A stretch of DNA of 64,000 nt from JAFLCL01 sp964502175 (GCA_964502175.1 CAZCVE010000023.1:1-64000); one strand, 5' to 3'; shown: positions 40,344 through 49,651, numbered from the stretch's first letter. Made by a program: numbers and translations. Notes: a model not told the origin generated them from the sequence alone.

Positions 40344-41795
40344 TCACCTCCGCGGGCCACCCTGCGAGGGGCCGCGCGATCCGCCGCCACCGCCGCCACC
40401 ACCGCGGCCACCACCGCCCTGCGAGCTGCCCTGCGGTCGTCCACCGCCGCCGCCCTGCGGTCGTCCGCCGCCGCCTTGCGGTCGACCACCACCGTTGCCC
40501 TGCGGACGCCCGCCCCCGTTCGCGTGCTGGCCGCCGCCACCACCGTGACCGCCGCGGCCGTTCTGCTGCGGAGGACGCGGGCCGCGACGCGAGCCGCCGA
40601 AGCGGTTCTTGCGCGAGTCGTCGTCGGGCTCGCTGCCGGGCGGCGGCACCGAAGCGAGCGCGCGCGTGAGCAGCTCGTCCTCGACGCGATCGATCGACAC
40701 GCGCGTGAGCTTCTCGATGTCCGCGAGGAAGCCTCGCTCGTCGCGCGCGCAGAGCGAGATCGCGATGCCCGCCGCGCCTGCGCGGCCCGTGCGGCCGATG
40801 CGGTGCACGTACGTCTCGGGCACGTTCGGCAGCTCGTAGTTGATGACGTGCGAGAGCCCGTCGACGTCGATGCCGCGCGCCGCGATGTCGGTCGCGACGA
40901 GGATGCGCAGCGAGCCGTCGCGGAAGCCGTTCATCGCCTTGTCGCGCGCGTTCTGGCTCTTGTTGCCGTGGATCGCGGCGGCGCCGATGCCTGCCTTCTC
41001 GAGCTTCTCCACGAGGCGGTTGGCCGCGTGCTTCATCTGCGTGAACACCAGCACGCGCGCGAAGCTCGGATCCTTCAGCAGCTCGACGAGCACCGCGAGC
41101 TTGGCCTTGCCGTCGACGAAGTAGACGCGCTGCTCGATGCGCTCCGCGGTCGTCGCGGGCGGCGCCACGGCGACGCTCACCGGATCGATCAACAGCGAGT
41201 CCGCGAGCTTGCGGATGTCGGGCGGCATCGTCGCGCTGAAGAACATCGACTGACGCTTCTTCGGCAGCGCCGCGATGATGCGCTTCACGTCCGGGAGGAA
41301 GCCCATGTCGAGCATGCGATCCGCCTCGTCGAGCACGAAGTACTCGATGTCGCGGAGGTGGAGGGCCTTCTGACCCATGAGGTCGAGCAAGCGACCCGGC
41401 GTCGCGACGAGGATGTCGACGCCCTCGCGGAGCTCGTCCCGCTGCTTCTTCTCGCTCACGCCGCCGAAGATCACCGTGTGGTAGAGGTCGAGGCCCTCGC
41501 CGTACGTGGTGAGGCTCGTGCCGATCTGGCTCGCGAGCTCACGCGTCGGCGTGATGACGATGCCGCGGAGCTTCACGTCGTCGCTGGTGTTGGCGGCAAG
41601 CCGCTGCAGCATCGGGAGCGCGAACGCGGCGGTCTTGCCGGTGCCGGTCTGGGCGCAGCCGAGCACGTCGCGGCCTGCGAGCGCCGGGGGGATCGCCTTG
41701 AGCTGGATGGGCGTCGGGTCCGTGTAGCCCTCGCGCGCGACGGCCTCGAGGATTTCGGGCATGAGGCCCAGATCGGAGAAACGAGGAGAATTCAC
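40344..41795 (-). CDS. rhlE: DEAD-box RNA helicase (RhlE-like)
   Basis: The 483-residue protein has the Q motif (FSDLGLMPEILEAVAREGY), Walker A AQTGTGKTAAFALPML, PTRELASQIG, TPGRLLDLM, the box DEAD in FVLDEADRMLDMGFLPD, SAT in SMFFSATMPPDIRKLADS, and helicase motifs IV-VI (ILVATDIAARGIDVDGLSHV, YVHRIGRTGRAG). The C-terminal 110 residues are a Gly/Arg/Pro-rich tail (GGGRPQGNGGGRPQGG repeats) that binds RNA nonspecifically. Start GTG 41795 (VNSPRFSDL) is preferred; GTG 41825 extends the frame by ten residues. This is an RNA-remodelling enzyme, typical of ribosome assembly and cold adaptation. The first gene of a two-gene unit with tesB. Confidence 0.92.
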   Translation of the reverse strand: MNSPRFSDLGLMPEILEAVAREGYTDPTPIQLKAIPPALAGRDVLGCAQTGTGKTAAFALPMLQRLAANTSDDVKLRGIVITPTRELASQIGTSLTTYGEGLDLYHTVIFGGVSEKKQRDELREGVDILVATPGRLLDLMGQKALHLRDIEYFVLDEADRMLDMGFLPDVKRIIAALPKKRQSMFFSATMPPDIRKLADSLLIDPVSVAVAPPATTAERIEQRVYFVDGKAKLAVLVELLKDPSFARVLVFTQMKHAANRLVEKLEKAGIGAAAIHGNKSQNARDKAMNGFRDGSLRILVATDIAARGIDVDGLSHVINYELPNVPETYVHRIGRTGRAGAAGIAISLCARDERGFLADIEKLTRVSIDRVEDELLTRALASVPPPGSEPDDDSRKNRFGGSRRGPRPPQQNGRGGHGGGGGQHANGGGRPQGNGGGRPQGGGGRPQGGGGGRPQGSSQGGGGRGGGGGGGGSRGPSQGGPRR

Positions 41796-41863
41796 GCGCG
41801 CTAGATCGCACGCCTCGCTGCACACGCAAGCATTCGTTCGTGTCGCGTCGCAGAATCGCGCCC

Positions 41864-43210
41864 ATGTCCGACGACGAAGACGCCCCGCTCGAGGAGCTCG
41901 CGAGCGGCTTTCGCAAGCGCACGCTCGCCACCGCGAAGCTCGCGGCGAAGCTCGGTGTCCGCTACGCGAAGCACGCGGTCGGTGCCTCGCCCGCGGTCGA
42001 CGCTGCGCGCACGCGCGCTGCCGAAGAGCTCGCCAAGGAGATGGGCCGCATGAAGGGCCTGGTCATGAAGCTCGGCCAGATCGCGAGCTACATGCCGGGC
42101 GCGTCCAGCCCGGAAGGGCAGGCGGTCCTCGCGCGCCTGCAGAGCAAGAGCACCGCGATGGCGGCCGAGAAGGTCGCGGAGGTCGTGCTCGCGGAGCTCG
42201 GCGCGCGGCCCGAGGCGCTCTTCGATCGATGGGATGCGAGACCGGCGGCGAGCGCCTCGATCGGGCAGGTGCACCGCGCGTCGTTCGAGGGCCGAGAGGT
42301 CGCGGTGAAGGTGCAGTACCCCGGCATCGAAGACCTCGTGCGGAGCGACCTCGACACGATCGGCATGCTCACGAAGCTCTCGACGTTCGGCACCGCGGTC
42401 GACGGCGGCGTGCTCGCGGACGAGCTCCGCGCGCGCATCCTCGAGGAGTGTGACTACCGGCTCGAGGCCGAGTCGCAGAGCCTGTTCGCGCGCCTGCTCG
42501 CGCGAGACGGCGCGACCGTGCCTGCCGTGATCGCGGAGCGCAGCGGGCGTCGCGTGCTGACCACGACGTGGGCGAGCGGCAGCAACATCCGTGAGTTCGC
42601 GTCGAAGGCCTCGGGCGACGCGCGTGATCGCGCGGGCGCGATCGTGTTCGCCACTTGCTTCGACACGCTGATGGGCTCGTGCATCTACAACGGTGATCCG
42701 CACCCCGGGAACTACTTGTTCGAAGACGACGGCGCGGTCGTCTTCCTCGACTTCGGCTGCGTGCGCGCGTTCGAGCCGAAGCTCATCGACACGTGGAAGC
42801 GCATGCAGCGCGCGATGCTCGACGACCGGTTCGAGGTCGTGAAGGAGGCGCTGATCGAGCTCGGCCTCGCGCCCGCGCGCGATCGGATCGGGCTGCGCTT
42901 CGACTGGGAGCACCAGCGAAGCGTGATGGAGTACCTGTACCGGCCGTTCAAGTCGAAGACGCCGTTCACGTACACCGACGCGTACGTGCGCGAGAGCTAC
43001 GACCTCCTCGTGCTGAAGAGCCCGAACCAGCGATCGACGGGCATGCCGCCGGAGTGGCTGCTGCTCAATCGCCTCCAGTGGGGGATGAACTCGGTGCTCG
43101 CGCAGCTCGGCGCGACGGCGCGCTGGGGCGAGATGTTCCGTCGCTCGGCGGAGTCGCCGACATCGCCCGTGCGCGCGCCTTCGGCGGCACGTTCTCTCGC
43201 CGCGCGTTGA
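41864..43210 (+). CDS. ABC1/UbiB-family atypical kinase
   Basis: The 448-residue protein starts at ATG 41864 (GTG 41840 would add eight residues). The signature KxGQ motif is in MKGLVMKLGQIASYM, followed by the Ala-rich loop AASASIGQVHRASFEGREVA with the VAVKVQYPGI lysine motif, ILEECDYRLEAESQSLFARL, and the DPHPGN metal-binding motif NGDPHPGNYLFEDDGAVVFL with DFG in LDFGCVRAFEP. These atypical kinases act in ubiquinone or isoprenoid-lipid metabolism in other bacteria; this one lacks a membrane segment and its partner is unknown. It is divergent from the DEAD-box gene and convergent with the IrrE-like gene. Confidence 0.9.
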   Translation: MSDDEDAPLEELASGFRKRTLATAKLAAKLGVRYAKHAVGASPAVDAARTRAAEELAKEMGRMKGLVMKLGQIASYMPGASSPEGQAVLARLQSKSTAMAAEKVAEVVLAELGARPEALFDRWDARPAASASIGQVHRASFEGREVAVKVQYPGIEDLVRSDLDTIGMLTKLSTFGTAVDGGVLADELRARILEECDYRLEAESQSLFARLLARDGATVPAVIAERSGRRVLTTTWASGSNIREFASKASGDARDRAGAIVFATCFDTLMGSCIYNGDPHPGNYLFEDDGAVVFLDFGCVRAFEPKLIDTWKRMQRAMLDDRFEVVKEALIELGLAPARDRIGLRFDWEHQRSVMEYLYRPFKSKTPFTYTDAYVRESYDLLVLKSPNQRSTGMPPEWLLLNRLQWGMNSVLAQLGATARWGEMFRRSAESPTSPVRAPSAARSLAAR

Positions 43211-43217
43211 CGCCTCG

Positions 43218-44567
43218 TCAGAACCGCGTCGGATCGCTCACGAGCTGCTGGAGGAAGCGGCGATCGAGCGTCGTCAAGTCAGCGCCGGAGTTCCTGATCT
43301 GCCACGCAGCGACCTCACGGCTCACGTCGTATTCCTCCACCAGCGCCGCGACGACATCCTCGATGTCGCCGCCCGAATTCAGCGCCGCCTCCGTCGCAAC
43401 GCGCGCCGCGTCTCGCGGCAAGAGCAGCTCGGCGGCGAAGGCACGCGCACGCCTTTCGACGCGTGGCGGAAGGGAGCCGCCGAGCACTTCCGCGACTGGC
43501 AACGCTCCTTCGCGATCCAGGACGAGATGACAGAGCTCGTGAGCGAGCGTCGTGCGAAGGCCTCGAGCGGTTGCCGCGTGAAGTCCCCGGGGGTTCGCCA
43601 GGATCACTGGTCCGTGCGCAGGGCCCCAGGCGCAGATCGCGTCGATGGCTGATGGCATTGGGATCTGCCGGCATGCGACGTTCCATCGTGCAAGCACGCC
43701 AGCGATGTCGAATCTCCCTTCGATCTTCAAGCGTCCCCGCACGAAGCCCGCGGCCCGATACCCCTCGAGGTGCGCAGCGTCGGGAGGAGCCGCGGCGAGC
43801 GCCGCCTGGTCCGCGACCGCGTCGAGGGCCGTCGTCGAGTGCCTCGCCTCAGCGCGGATTGCGGCCAGCACACTGCGAAGCGTGGAGGCGTCGAACGACC
43901 ACGCCGTCATGCGGGCAACGGCAACGAGCTCTTGTGATCGCTCGGTCGGCGCCCAGAACTCGAGCGCATCCGTCTCGCCAGCAGCGATGGCGAGAGACTC
44001 GATGGGGAGGCCGGTGGCGAGTGCGACGCGTTCCATCTCCGCGATGCTGGCTCGGTCGGCCCATGCGTCGCGCGCGCGCTGCGAGCGGTCGTCCTGGGCG
44101 CCTTCGAGGCGGGTACAGATCTGGTCGGCGATCGACTGGAGCTCTCCCAGGACGTCATTCAGAGGGAGCAGAGCTTCCGCGATCGACGACCACGCAAGCA
44201 TCCGATGGCCGCATCGAATCAGCCACAGGCGCCGTGGCCACGCTCCCTTGAGAGCTCGCGACAAGTCATGCGATTCGATGAAGGCCTCGAATGCGTTCTC
44301 TTCCTCTTCGGACGGGTTCTCTTCGAAATAGCGGCGTGCCTCGTGAGCGAGGACGTCCGGCTCGTAGGGGTTGAAAGGTCCTGGTGCCGACTCCTCGTGC
44401 AGCAGGAAGCGCCAATTCGCCGCGAGGTGTTCGACGAGCTCGATCCACGTCCAGTCGAGGTCCCAGAGCGTACGACCGTTCAGAGTCGCGACGAGGCGAC
44501 CGCGAGTGCGATCGCTCGCGGAGCCGGCAGGATCGCCAGCGAACGTGATCTCCAAGCGCAGGCTCAC
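43218..44567 (-). CDS. ImmA/IrrE-type metallopeptidase
   Basis: The 449-residue protein starts at GTG 44567, overlapping the upstream gene's stop in a GTGA. The C-terminal third carries the zinc motif HExxH in LRTTLAHELCHLVLDREGAL, then AEVLGGSLPPRVERRARAFA and AELLLPRDA, typical of ImmA/IrrE. The N-terminal 270 residues (LWDLDWTWIELVEHLAANWR, ARRYFEENPSEEEENAFEAF) do not resemble the usual HTH domain of XRE-linked proteases. Such peptidases cleave a repressor or regulator; the small upstream protein is the natural candidate substrate or partner, but this is inference. Confidence 0.85.
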   Translation of the reverse strand: MSLRLEITFAGDPAGSASDRTRGRLVATLNGRTLWDLDWTWIELVEHLAANWRFLLHEESAPGPFNPYEPDVLAHEARRYFEENPSEEEENAFEAFIESHDLSRALKGAWPRRLWLIRCGHRMLAWSSIAEALLPLNDVLGELQSIADQICTRLEGAQDDRSQRARDAWADRASIAEMERVALATGLPIESLAIAAGETDALEFWAPTERSQELVAVARMTAWSFDASTLRSVLAAIRAEARHSTTALDAVADQAALAAAPPDAAHLEGYRAAGFVRGRLKIEGRFDIAGVLARWNVACRQIPMPSAIDAICAWGPAHGPVILANPRGLHAATARGLRTTLAHELCHLVLDREGALPVAEVLGGSLPPRVERRARAFAAELLLPRDAARVATEAALNSGGDIEDVVAALVEEYDVSREVAAWQIRNSGADLTTLDRRFLQQLVSDPTRF

Positions 44568-44905
44568 GAGTCGTCTCCTTCCTCGTCGCGAACGTCCCGG
44601 TCGAACCACGCGCGCACGGCCTGCAGCTGCCCGAGCTCCTCCGCACGCCCGAAGATGGCCTTCTTCGTCGGCTTCGGCAGCGCGCGCAGCTCGCGGGGCA
44701 ACTCGGGAAAGGCGTGGAAGCTCTTGCCGTTCTGCGTGGCGGTTGCTCGGTAGACGACGCCACCGTGAACGACGTAGACGCGGTCGGGGTGTGTGCTCGG
44801 TCCTCGGTCCAGTGGTGCTTTCGCTTCGGCACCTCGTCCGGCTCGTACTCGTAGTCGGGAAGCGCCTCCCCGGTATCGGGCCGCTGCATCAGGCGAGATT
44901 TTCAT
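44564..44905 (-). CDS. small protein coupled to the IrrE-like gene, possibly frameshifted
   Basis: In one frame ATG 44905 gives 113 residues ending VVYRATATQNGKSFHAFPEL, PRELRALPKPTKKAIFGRAE and LQAVRAWFDRDVRDEEGDDS. The part from RVYVVHGG onward looks like a compact alpha/beta domain. The first 40 residues (GGASRLRVRAGRGAEA) are less convincing, while a second frame from ATG 44889 reads PDTGEALPDYEYEPDEVPKR and KHHWTEDRAHTP and would join naturally after loss of two bases in a CACACA run near 44795. So either the start is different or this is a recent frameshift or sequencing slip. It is the first gene of a pair with the IrrE-like peptidase. Confidence 0.6.
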   Translation of the reverse strand: MKISPDAAARYRGGASRLRVRAGRGAEAKAPLDRGPSTHPDRVYVVHGGVVYRATATQNGKSFHAFPELPRELRALPKPTKKAIFGRAEELGQLQAVRAWFDRDVRDEEGDDS

Positions 44906-44935
44906 GCCGACGCGGGCGAGGCAACGCCGGAGGCG

Positions 44936-45736
44936 TCACTTCACGACGGCGATCGCCTGCACGTTCGAGACGATGAGGCGTCCCTCTGCGTCGAAGAGCT
45001 CGCGCAGCTCGCTCAAGAACCCGCTCTTGGCGGCCATCGCGCGACCTCGGTACGAGAACGGCCCGGGCGCAGGCACGTCGAGGAGCTGCGCGTGGAACGT
45101 GAGCGTGACGAGCGGACGCGGACCGGTCTCGAGCACCATCAACGTCGGCCAGTACGAGTCCACGAGCGCGAGCCACTCGGGCGGGCCCCACGACGACGCG
45201 CTCGGTGCGCTGATGTAGCCCTCCGCGGTGGGGATCTTCGCGCCCGAGAAGGGAAGCGGGCCCACGGGTCGGAAGTCGAGGTGCTGTGTGAACGTCGGCG
45301 CGAACGGCGGACCGAGCGGCGCGCGCTCGAGCGACGCGTACGGCGAAAGCGTCGGAGCGCTGACGATCTGGTGATCGCGATCGGCGGGGCGATCCTTGGC
45401 GAGCGTCACGGTCGCGCGCGCGCGCACCTCGTCCGCACCCGACGCGTCCTTCTGGACGACGCGGACCTCGTAGGCCGAGACACCGTTGCCGCGACGTAGC
45501 GCCTCGACGCTGACGTCGGCGTGCCCGGCGGTGACGGGCGCGAGGATCTCGCACGACAGCGCGCGCACGAGGCGATCGGCGTCGGGCTCGGCCTGCATCG
45601 CGGCGCGCGTCGCGGCGGCGACGACGAGACCGCCGAACGCGCCGCGCCCTTGTTCCCAGCCTGCAGGGACGACCCACGAGAAACGATCGTCGTCGGTGCG
45701 CGTGACCGCGGTGGCGAGAGAGAGGTCTTCGATCAT
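44936..45736 (-). CDS. acyl-CoA thioesterase family protein (4HBT_3-like)
   Basis: The 266-residue protein starts at ATG 45736. Hotdog-fold features: FSWVVPAGWEQGRGAFGGLV, VVAAATRAAMQAEPDADRLV, RALSCEILAPVTAGHADVSV, AYEVRVVQKDASGADEVRAR, and a second half with FTQHLDFRPVGPLPFSG and LDVPAPGPFSYRGRAMAAKS, matching the TesB-like thioesterase superfamily. Hydrolysis of acyl-CoA is inferred from the family. The gene precedes an RCC1-type lipoprotein in the reverse direction by 13 bases and is likely its operon partner, though the functional link is unclear. Confidence 0.82.
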   Translation of the reverse strand: MIEDLSLATAVTRTDDDRFSWVVPAGWEQGRGAFGGLVVAAATRAAMQAEPDADRLVRALSCEILAPVTAGHADVSVEALRRGNGVSAYEVRVVQKDASGADEVRARATVTLAKDRPADRDHQIVSAPTLSPYASLERAPLGPPFAPTFTQHLDFRPVGPLPFSGAKIPTAEGYISAPSASSWGPPEWLALVDSYWPTLMVLETGPRPLVTLTFHAQLLDVPAPGPFSYRGRAMAAKSGFLSELRELFDAEGRLIVSNVQAIAVVK

Positions 45737-45749
45737 CGCGCGCTGTCTG

Positions 45750-47333
45750 TCACCAGCACGGGGGCTCGGCCACTCCGTGCCCCTCGCTGTCCAAGGTGCC
45801 GCGTCCCAGCTGACCATCGTCGTTGAGCCCCCAGCAGCGGAGCTCCGACTGGTCGCGCAGGATGGCGCACGCCGTGTTGTCGCCGACTGCCAGATCGACG
45901 ACGAGGGCACCGCCGAGCGCGGTCAGCGGCTGGATGGTGTCGAGGTCCGGAGCGGCGAGCACGCCGCCGAAGCTCGATCCCCAGCCGTAGGCGACGCCCG
46001 CGTCGTTCCAACCCAGCATCGAGTCGCCGTACGGGTCGCCCGCCAGTGCGACGAGCGGGGTCGTGTCGAACACGGTCGGCTCGTAGGTGCACTGCGCACC
46101 CGACATGCATCCGGGCGGCTCGACCGGGGGCTGGCTCAGGTTTCCGTGTCGACCCCAGCAATGCGTCGTCGTCCCGATCAGCACGCAGGTGTTGTCGGCG
46201 GTGGTCCCGATCCCCATCAGCGCAGCGCCGAGATCCCGCGCGACTGCGATGGGCTCGGACGTCGTGTCGGGGTCGGCGATCTCCGAGTCGTCGTTCTGTC
46301 CGACGCCGCGCAGCTCCGAGCCCTGGCGCACGAACGTCGCGTAGGCGGACACGCGCAGCCCATCGGCGTCGGGCGTGCCGAGCTGCGTGGCGACCACGGC
46401 GTTGACCGAGACCCGCCCGTCGTCGACCACGCCGTCGCCGAGCGCGCCGTGCGCCTGCGAGCCCCAGCAGAGCACCCGCGGTGTCGCCTCGGTGGTGATC
46501 GCGCACACGAACGCTCGCCCTGCGTCGACGACGCGGGCGCGGATCGGTACTCCGAACGTGTCGGTGATCGCGCGCACGAAGAAGCTCGTGTCGTCGATGC
46601 CCCAGCACCAGACCTCGTCGAGCGTCGCGGCGTCGCGCGAGATCCCGCACGCGAGCGTTTGGCCGACCGTGACGTGAGAGAGCCGAGGCAGGCCCGCGAT
46701 CGCCACGGGCCGTGGGTAGCAGCCGGAGGTGAGACCCGGCCGCCCGGCACACGCGACGCCGCCTTCGAGCGAGCCGACCGCGCCGTAGTAGCCCCAGCAG
46801 TGGACGACACCCTCGCTCGTCACGGCGCACACGGACTCGAGGCCCACGTCCACGTCGGCGATCTCGGGCGCCGCGCGGCAGCCCGAGGGATCGAACGCGT
46901 CGACCATCGGCGCGGCGGCATCCGCTCCCGCATCGTCGATGGATCCAGCGTCGGCGCCGCTCGCGATCGCGCGACAGACGCCGCCGGGCAGACACTCGCC
47001 GTCGGGACAGTCCACGTTGCCCATGCAGCGCGACTGGCACTCTCCCGCGACGCACTCGAGGCCATCCGCGCAGTCGGTGGTGCACGTCTCGCGCTCGATC
47101 GAGCACGCTGCGATCCCCACCGCTACGTCGACGAGGCAGCGCTCGCCGACGGGACAGTCGGTGCTCGCGAGGCACTGGACGCGGCATCGACCACCGACGC
47201 CGCACACGAGCGGATTCGGGCAGAGCGCGGTCGAGTCGCAGCGCGCGCCGAGCGACACGCGCGACTCGCAGCCGACGCTGCTCGTCACGAGGAAGAGGAC
47301 GGAGAAAGCGAAGAGGAAGGGGCGATGACTCAT
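45750..47333 (-). CDS. RCC1-like lipoprotein with Cys-rich N-terminal region
   Basis: The 527-residue protein starts at ATG 47333 with a lipoprotein signal (LFAFSVLFLVTSSVGCES). Cys-rich modules follow (CDSTALCPNPLVCGVGGRCR, CLASTDCPVGERC, CTTDCADGLECVAGECQSRC, DCPDGECLPGGVC), a type seen in myxobacterial exported proteins. Then an Asp/Ala linker, and RCC1-like repeats (VVHCWGYYGAVGS, EVWCWGIDDTSFF, VLCWGSQAHGALGDG, TTHCWGRHGN, LRCWGLNDDGQLGRGTLD). The C-terminal motif is complete here, unlike in the copy at 1-1173. Its ATG overlaps the aminotransferase stop in an ATGA arrangement, so the two are translationally coupled. Confidence 0.83.
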   Translation of the reverse strand: MSHRPFLFAFSVLFLVTSSVGCESRVSLGARCDSTALCPNPLVCGVGGRCRVQCLASTDCPVGERCLVDVAVGIAACSIERETCTTDCADGLECVAGECQSRCMGNVDCPDGECLPGGVCRAIASGADAGSIDDAGADAAAPMVDAFDPSGCRAAPEIADVDVGLESVCAVTSEGVVHCWGYYGAVGSLEGGVACAGRPGLTSGCYPRPVAIAGLPRLSHVTVGQTLACGISRDAATLDEVWCWGIDDTSFFVRAITDTFGVPIRARVVDAGRAFVCAITTEATPRVLCWGSQAHGALGDGVVDDGRVSVNAVVATQLGTPDADGLRVSAYATFVRQGSELRGVGQNDDSEIADPDTTSEPIAVARDLGAALMGIGTTADNTCVLIGTTTHCWGRHGNLSQPPVEPPGCMSGAQCTYEPTVFDTTPLVALAGDPYGDSMLGWNDAGVAYGWGSSFGGVLAAPDLDTIQPLTALGGALVVDLAVGDNTACAILRDQSELRCWGLNDDGQLGRGTLDSEGHGVAEPPCW

Positions 47334-48517
47334 CGATCCTCGAGGACACGACGGAGACACGAGAGCGCTTCGTCGAGCTCGCTCGGGGGTAGGGTCGTGA
47401 AGCACAGGCGCACCCAGTCTTCGTAGTCCTTGCCGCTCGCGGTGCCGGGCGTGAGGAGCACGCCGTGATCGACGCAGCGCTCGAGGAAGGCGAACGCGCT
47501 CTCGCAGTCGCGGCGACGTCCTCGCGTGTCGACGAAGAGGAACGTGCCGCCCGGCGGTCGTGCCACGCCGAGCGCGTCGGCCGCGCGGTGCGCCAGCTCT
47601 CGGTAGTGCGCGCGCGTCGTGCTGATCCACGCGCGCCCCTCGACGAGCACGCGCGCCGCCGCCAGCTGGAACGGACGCGGCGCGCAGTACGTCACGAACG
47701 TCTGCACACCGCGGATCGCCTGCATCGCGGACGCGGGTCCGTGCACGAAGCCGACGCGCGCGCCGGCGAGGCCGTACGCCTTCGAGACCGAGTGCACGAC
47801 GACCGCGCGAGGACGGAGGCGCGGGTGCGTCCACGCCGACGCGGGCTCTTCGTCGAACCAGAGCTCTTCGTAGACCTCGTCCGAGATCACCCAGAGCCCG
47901 TGTCGCTCGGCGACGTTCGCGATCGCATCGAGGTGTCGCCCCGCGAGGATCCCGCCTGTCGGGTTGTGCGGCGTGTTCACGTAGATCGCCGCGGTCTTCG
48001 GCGTCACGAACGACTCGAGGTGCGCCTCGATCTGCTCGACGGTGGCCATCGACGCGAGCCGATCCCAGAACGGCACCTCGATCGCACGCGCTCCGCGACG
48101 CTGCGTCGTGCCGCGCACGAGCGGCCAGAACGGCGAGAGGAGCAACAGCTCGTCGCCCGGCGAGAGCAGCGCGTCGACGACGACAGCCATGCCGGCCGTG
48201 GCGCCCGACACGACCTGCACGAGATCACGCTCGAGCGTCACCCCCGAGCGTCGCGCGACGTGCGCGAGGATCGCGTCGAGCAGCACGGGCTCACCTTGCA
48301 CCGGCGAGTAGTTGTGGAGGCGCCCATGATCGATCGTGCGGATCGCCTCGGCGCGCGCGCCCTCGTACGGATCGAGGTACGTGTCGCCCACGTGGAGGGC
48401 GTAGATCTTTCCCCCACCGTTGCGCTCACTGTTCTGGCGCGCGCGCGCCACGAGCTTGGAGAACACGGCATCGGAAAGGCCCACCGAGCTCTCGGCGACC
48501 GCAGGAAAACGAGGCAT
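47330..48517 (-). CDS. PLP-dependent aminotransferase, class I/II
   Basis: The 395-residue protein starts at ATG 48517. It has the fold-type I landmarks VVSGATAGMAVVVDALLSPG, AAIYVNTPHNPTGGILAG, HGLWVISDEVYEELWFDEE, the lysine loop VHSVSKAYGLAGARVGFVHG and VRLCFTTLPPSELDEAL. The family is the aspartate/tyrosine aminotransferase-like group; substrate cannot be assigned. The stop overlaps the RCC1-type lipoprotein gene by ATGA. The active-site Tyr and Arg are present, so it should be active. Confidence 0.9.
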   Translation of the reverse strand: MPRFPAVAESSVGLSDAVFSKLVARARQNSERNGGGKIYALHVGDTYLDPYEGARAEAIRTIDHGRLHNYSPVQGEPVLLDAILAHVARRSGVTLERDLVQVVSGATAGMAVVVDALLSPGDELLLLSPFWPLVRGTTQRRGARAIEVPFWDRLASMATVEQIEAHLESFVTPKTAAIYVNTPHNPTGGILAGRHLDAIANVAERHGLWVISDEVYEELWFDEEPASAWTHPRLRPRAVVVHSVSKAYGLAGARVGFVHGPASAMQAIRGVQTFVTYCAPRPFQLAAARVLVEGRAWISTTRAHYRELAHRAADALGVARPPGGTFLFVDTRGRRRDCESAFAFLERCVDHGVLLTPGTASGKDYEDWVRLCFTTLPPSELDEALSCLRRVLEDR

Positions 48518-48637
48518 CGCGGCGGATGGTAGCCGACCGATCGTGCGCTGGGCATGACCCTCACCGGGAGCGGCTAGGCCGGGCATGCCGCGTGCTGTGC
48601 GCTGACCCGTTCGCCGTTCCTGGCACACGCTGGCCCG

Positions 48638-49651
48638 ATGGAGATCTCGATGACTCGCTCGTTCCGCTCTGGACTCGTCCTCTCGATCGCAGGGTCCATC
48701 GGGCTCGTAGCCTCGGGCTGCATGACGCACACGCGCGGTGACGAGGTCGACGCGGGACCGCCGGTCGACGCGTATGCGCACATCGAGCCGTGTGATGGGT
48801 GCTCAGCGCCGCGCGACACACCGGAGCCGGACGCGTTCTTCGACACCACGTGCACCGATCAGGACGCGCGCGGCGAGGGGCCGTGCGAGGCCGAGCTCGG
48901 GTACGTGTGGCGCGGCGGCGGGTGCGTCTCGATCTCGGGGTGCTCGTGCGAGGGCGCGGACTGCGACGACCTCGCGACGAGCCTCGAGGAGTGCCTCGCC
49001 GAGCACGCGAGCTGCGATCGGATCTGCGGCGGCTTCGCCGAGATCGGCTGCGGTCCCACCGAGTACTGCGACTTTCCCGACGGCTCGTTCTGCGGCGGCG
49101 ACGACTCGACCGGTGTCTGTCGTCCGCGTCCCACGCTGTGCTCTGAGCCCGGCGGCGTTCCGGCCTGCGGCTGCGATGGCGTCGACTACCTCTTCGACTG
49201 CAACGCCTACGTCGCGGGCACCGACATCCGCGAGTACGGGCCCTGCGTGACGACGCACGCGTACGACACCGCGAAGGCGGATCGCGTGTGCGGACCGGGC
49301 GACGAGCACTCGTGGCAGATCACGCTCACCACCGCGCGCACCTCCTGCGACGAGGCCGCGGACGACGGCTCGATCGAGATCACCGTCTGGCGCGAGCTCG
49401 AGCGCGAGACGCCCGGCACCGTGTTCGAGCTCGGTGAAGACTTCGGCCGCGACGGCGTGGTGCGGATCTGTGGCCGCGCGGGCGAACCGTGCGCGACGGC
49501 CGAAGGCACGTTCTCGTTCAGCGTGTTCGCGGCCGGCGAGGTCGCGCGGTTCAGCTTCGACGTGCGCACCGAAGATGGGCGCCGCTTCGCGGAGACCGAG
49601 ATGGAGCTCGCGCGCTTCTGGTGCGCGCTCGGCGATCCCGGCTGCGCCTGA
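48638..49651 (+). CDS. Kazal-like Cys-rich lipoprotein
   Basis: The 337-residue protein starts at ATG 48638 (ATG 48650 is possible). The signal ends in LVASGC. After an Asp/Ala/Pro linker, about 30 cysteines appear: CTDQDARGEGPCEAELGYVW, CVSISGCSCEGADCDDLA, ICGGFAEIGCGPTEYCDFPD, CRPRPTLCSEPGGVPACGCD, and DYLFDCNAYVAGTDIREYG, which fits the Kazal-type pattern common in myxobacterial surface lipoproteins. The C-terminal half is a beta-rich domain with few cysteines (DGSIEITVWRELERETPGT). No protease-inhibitor activity can be confirmed. Confidence 0.78.
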   Translation: MEISMTRSFRSGLVLSIAGSIGLVASGCMTHTRGDEVDAGPPVDAYAHIEPCDGCSAPRDTPEPDAFFDTTCTDQDARGEGPCEAELGYVWRGGGCVSISGCSCEGADCDDLATSLEECLAEHASCDRICGGFAEIGCGPTEYCDFPDGSFCGGDDSTGVCRPRPTLCSEPGGVPACGCDGVDYLFDCNAYVAGTDIREYGPCVTTHAYDTAKADRVCGPGDEHSWQITLTTARTSCDEAADDGSIEITVWRELERETPGTVFELGEDFGRDGVVRICGRAGEPCATAEGTFSFSVFAAGEVARFSFDVRTEDGRRFAETEMELARFWCALGDPGCA

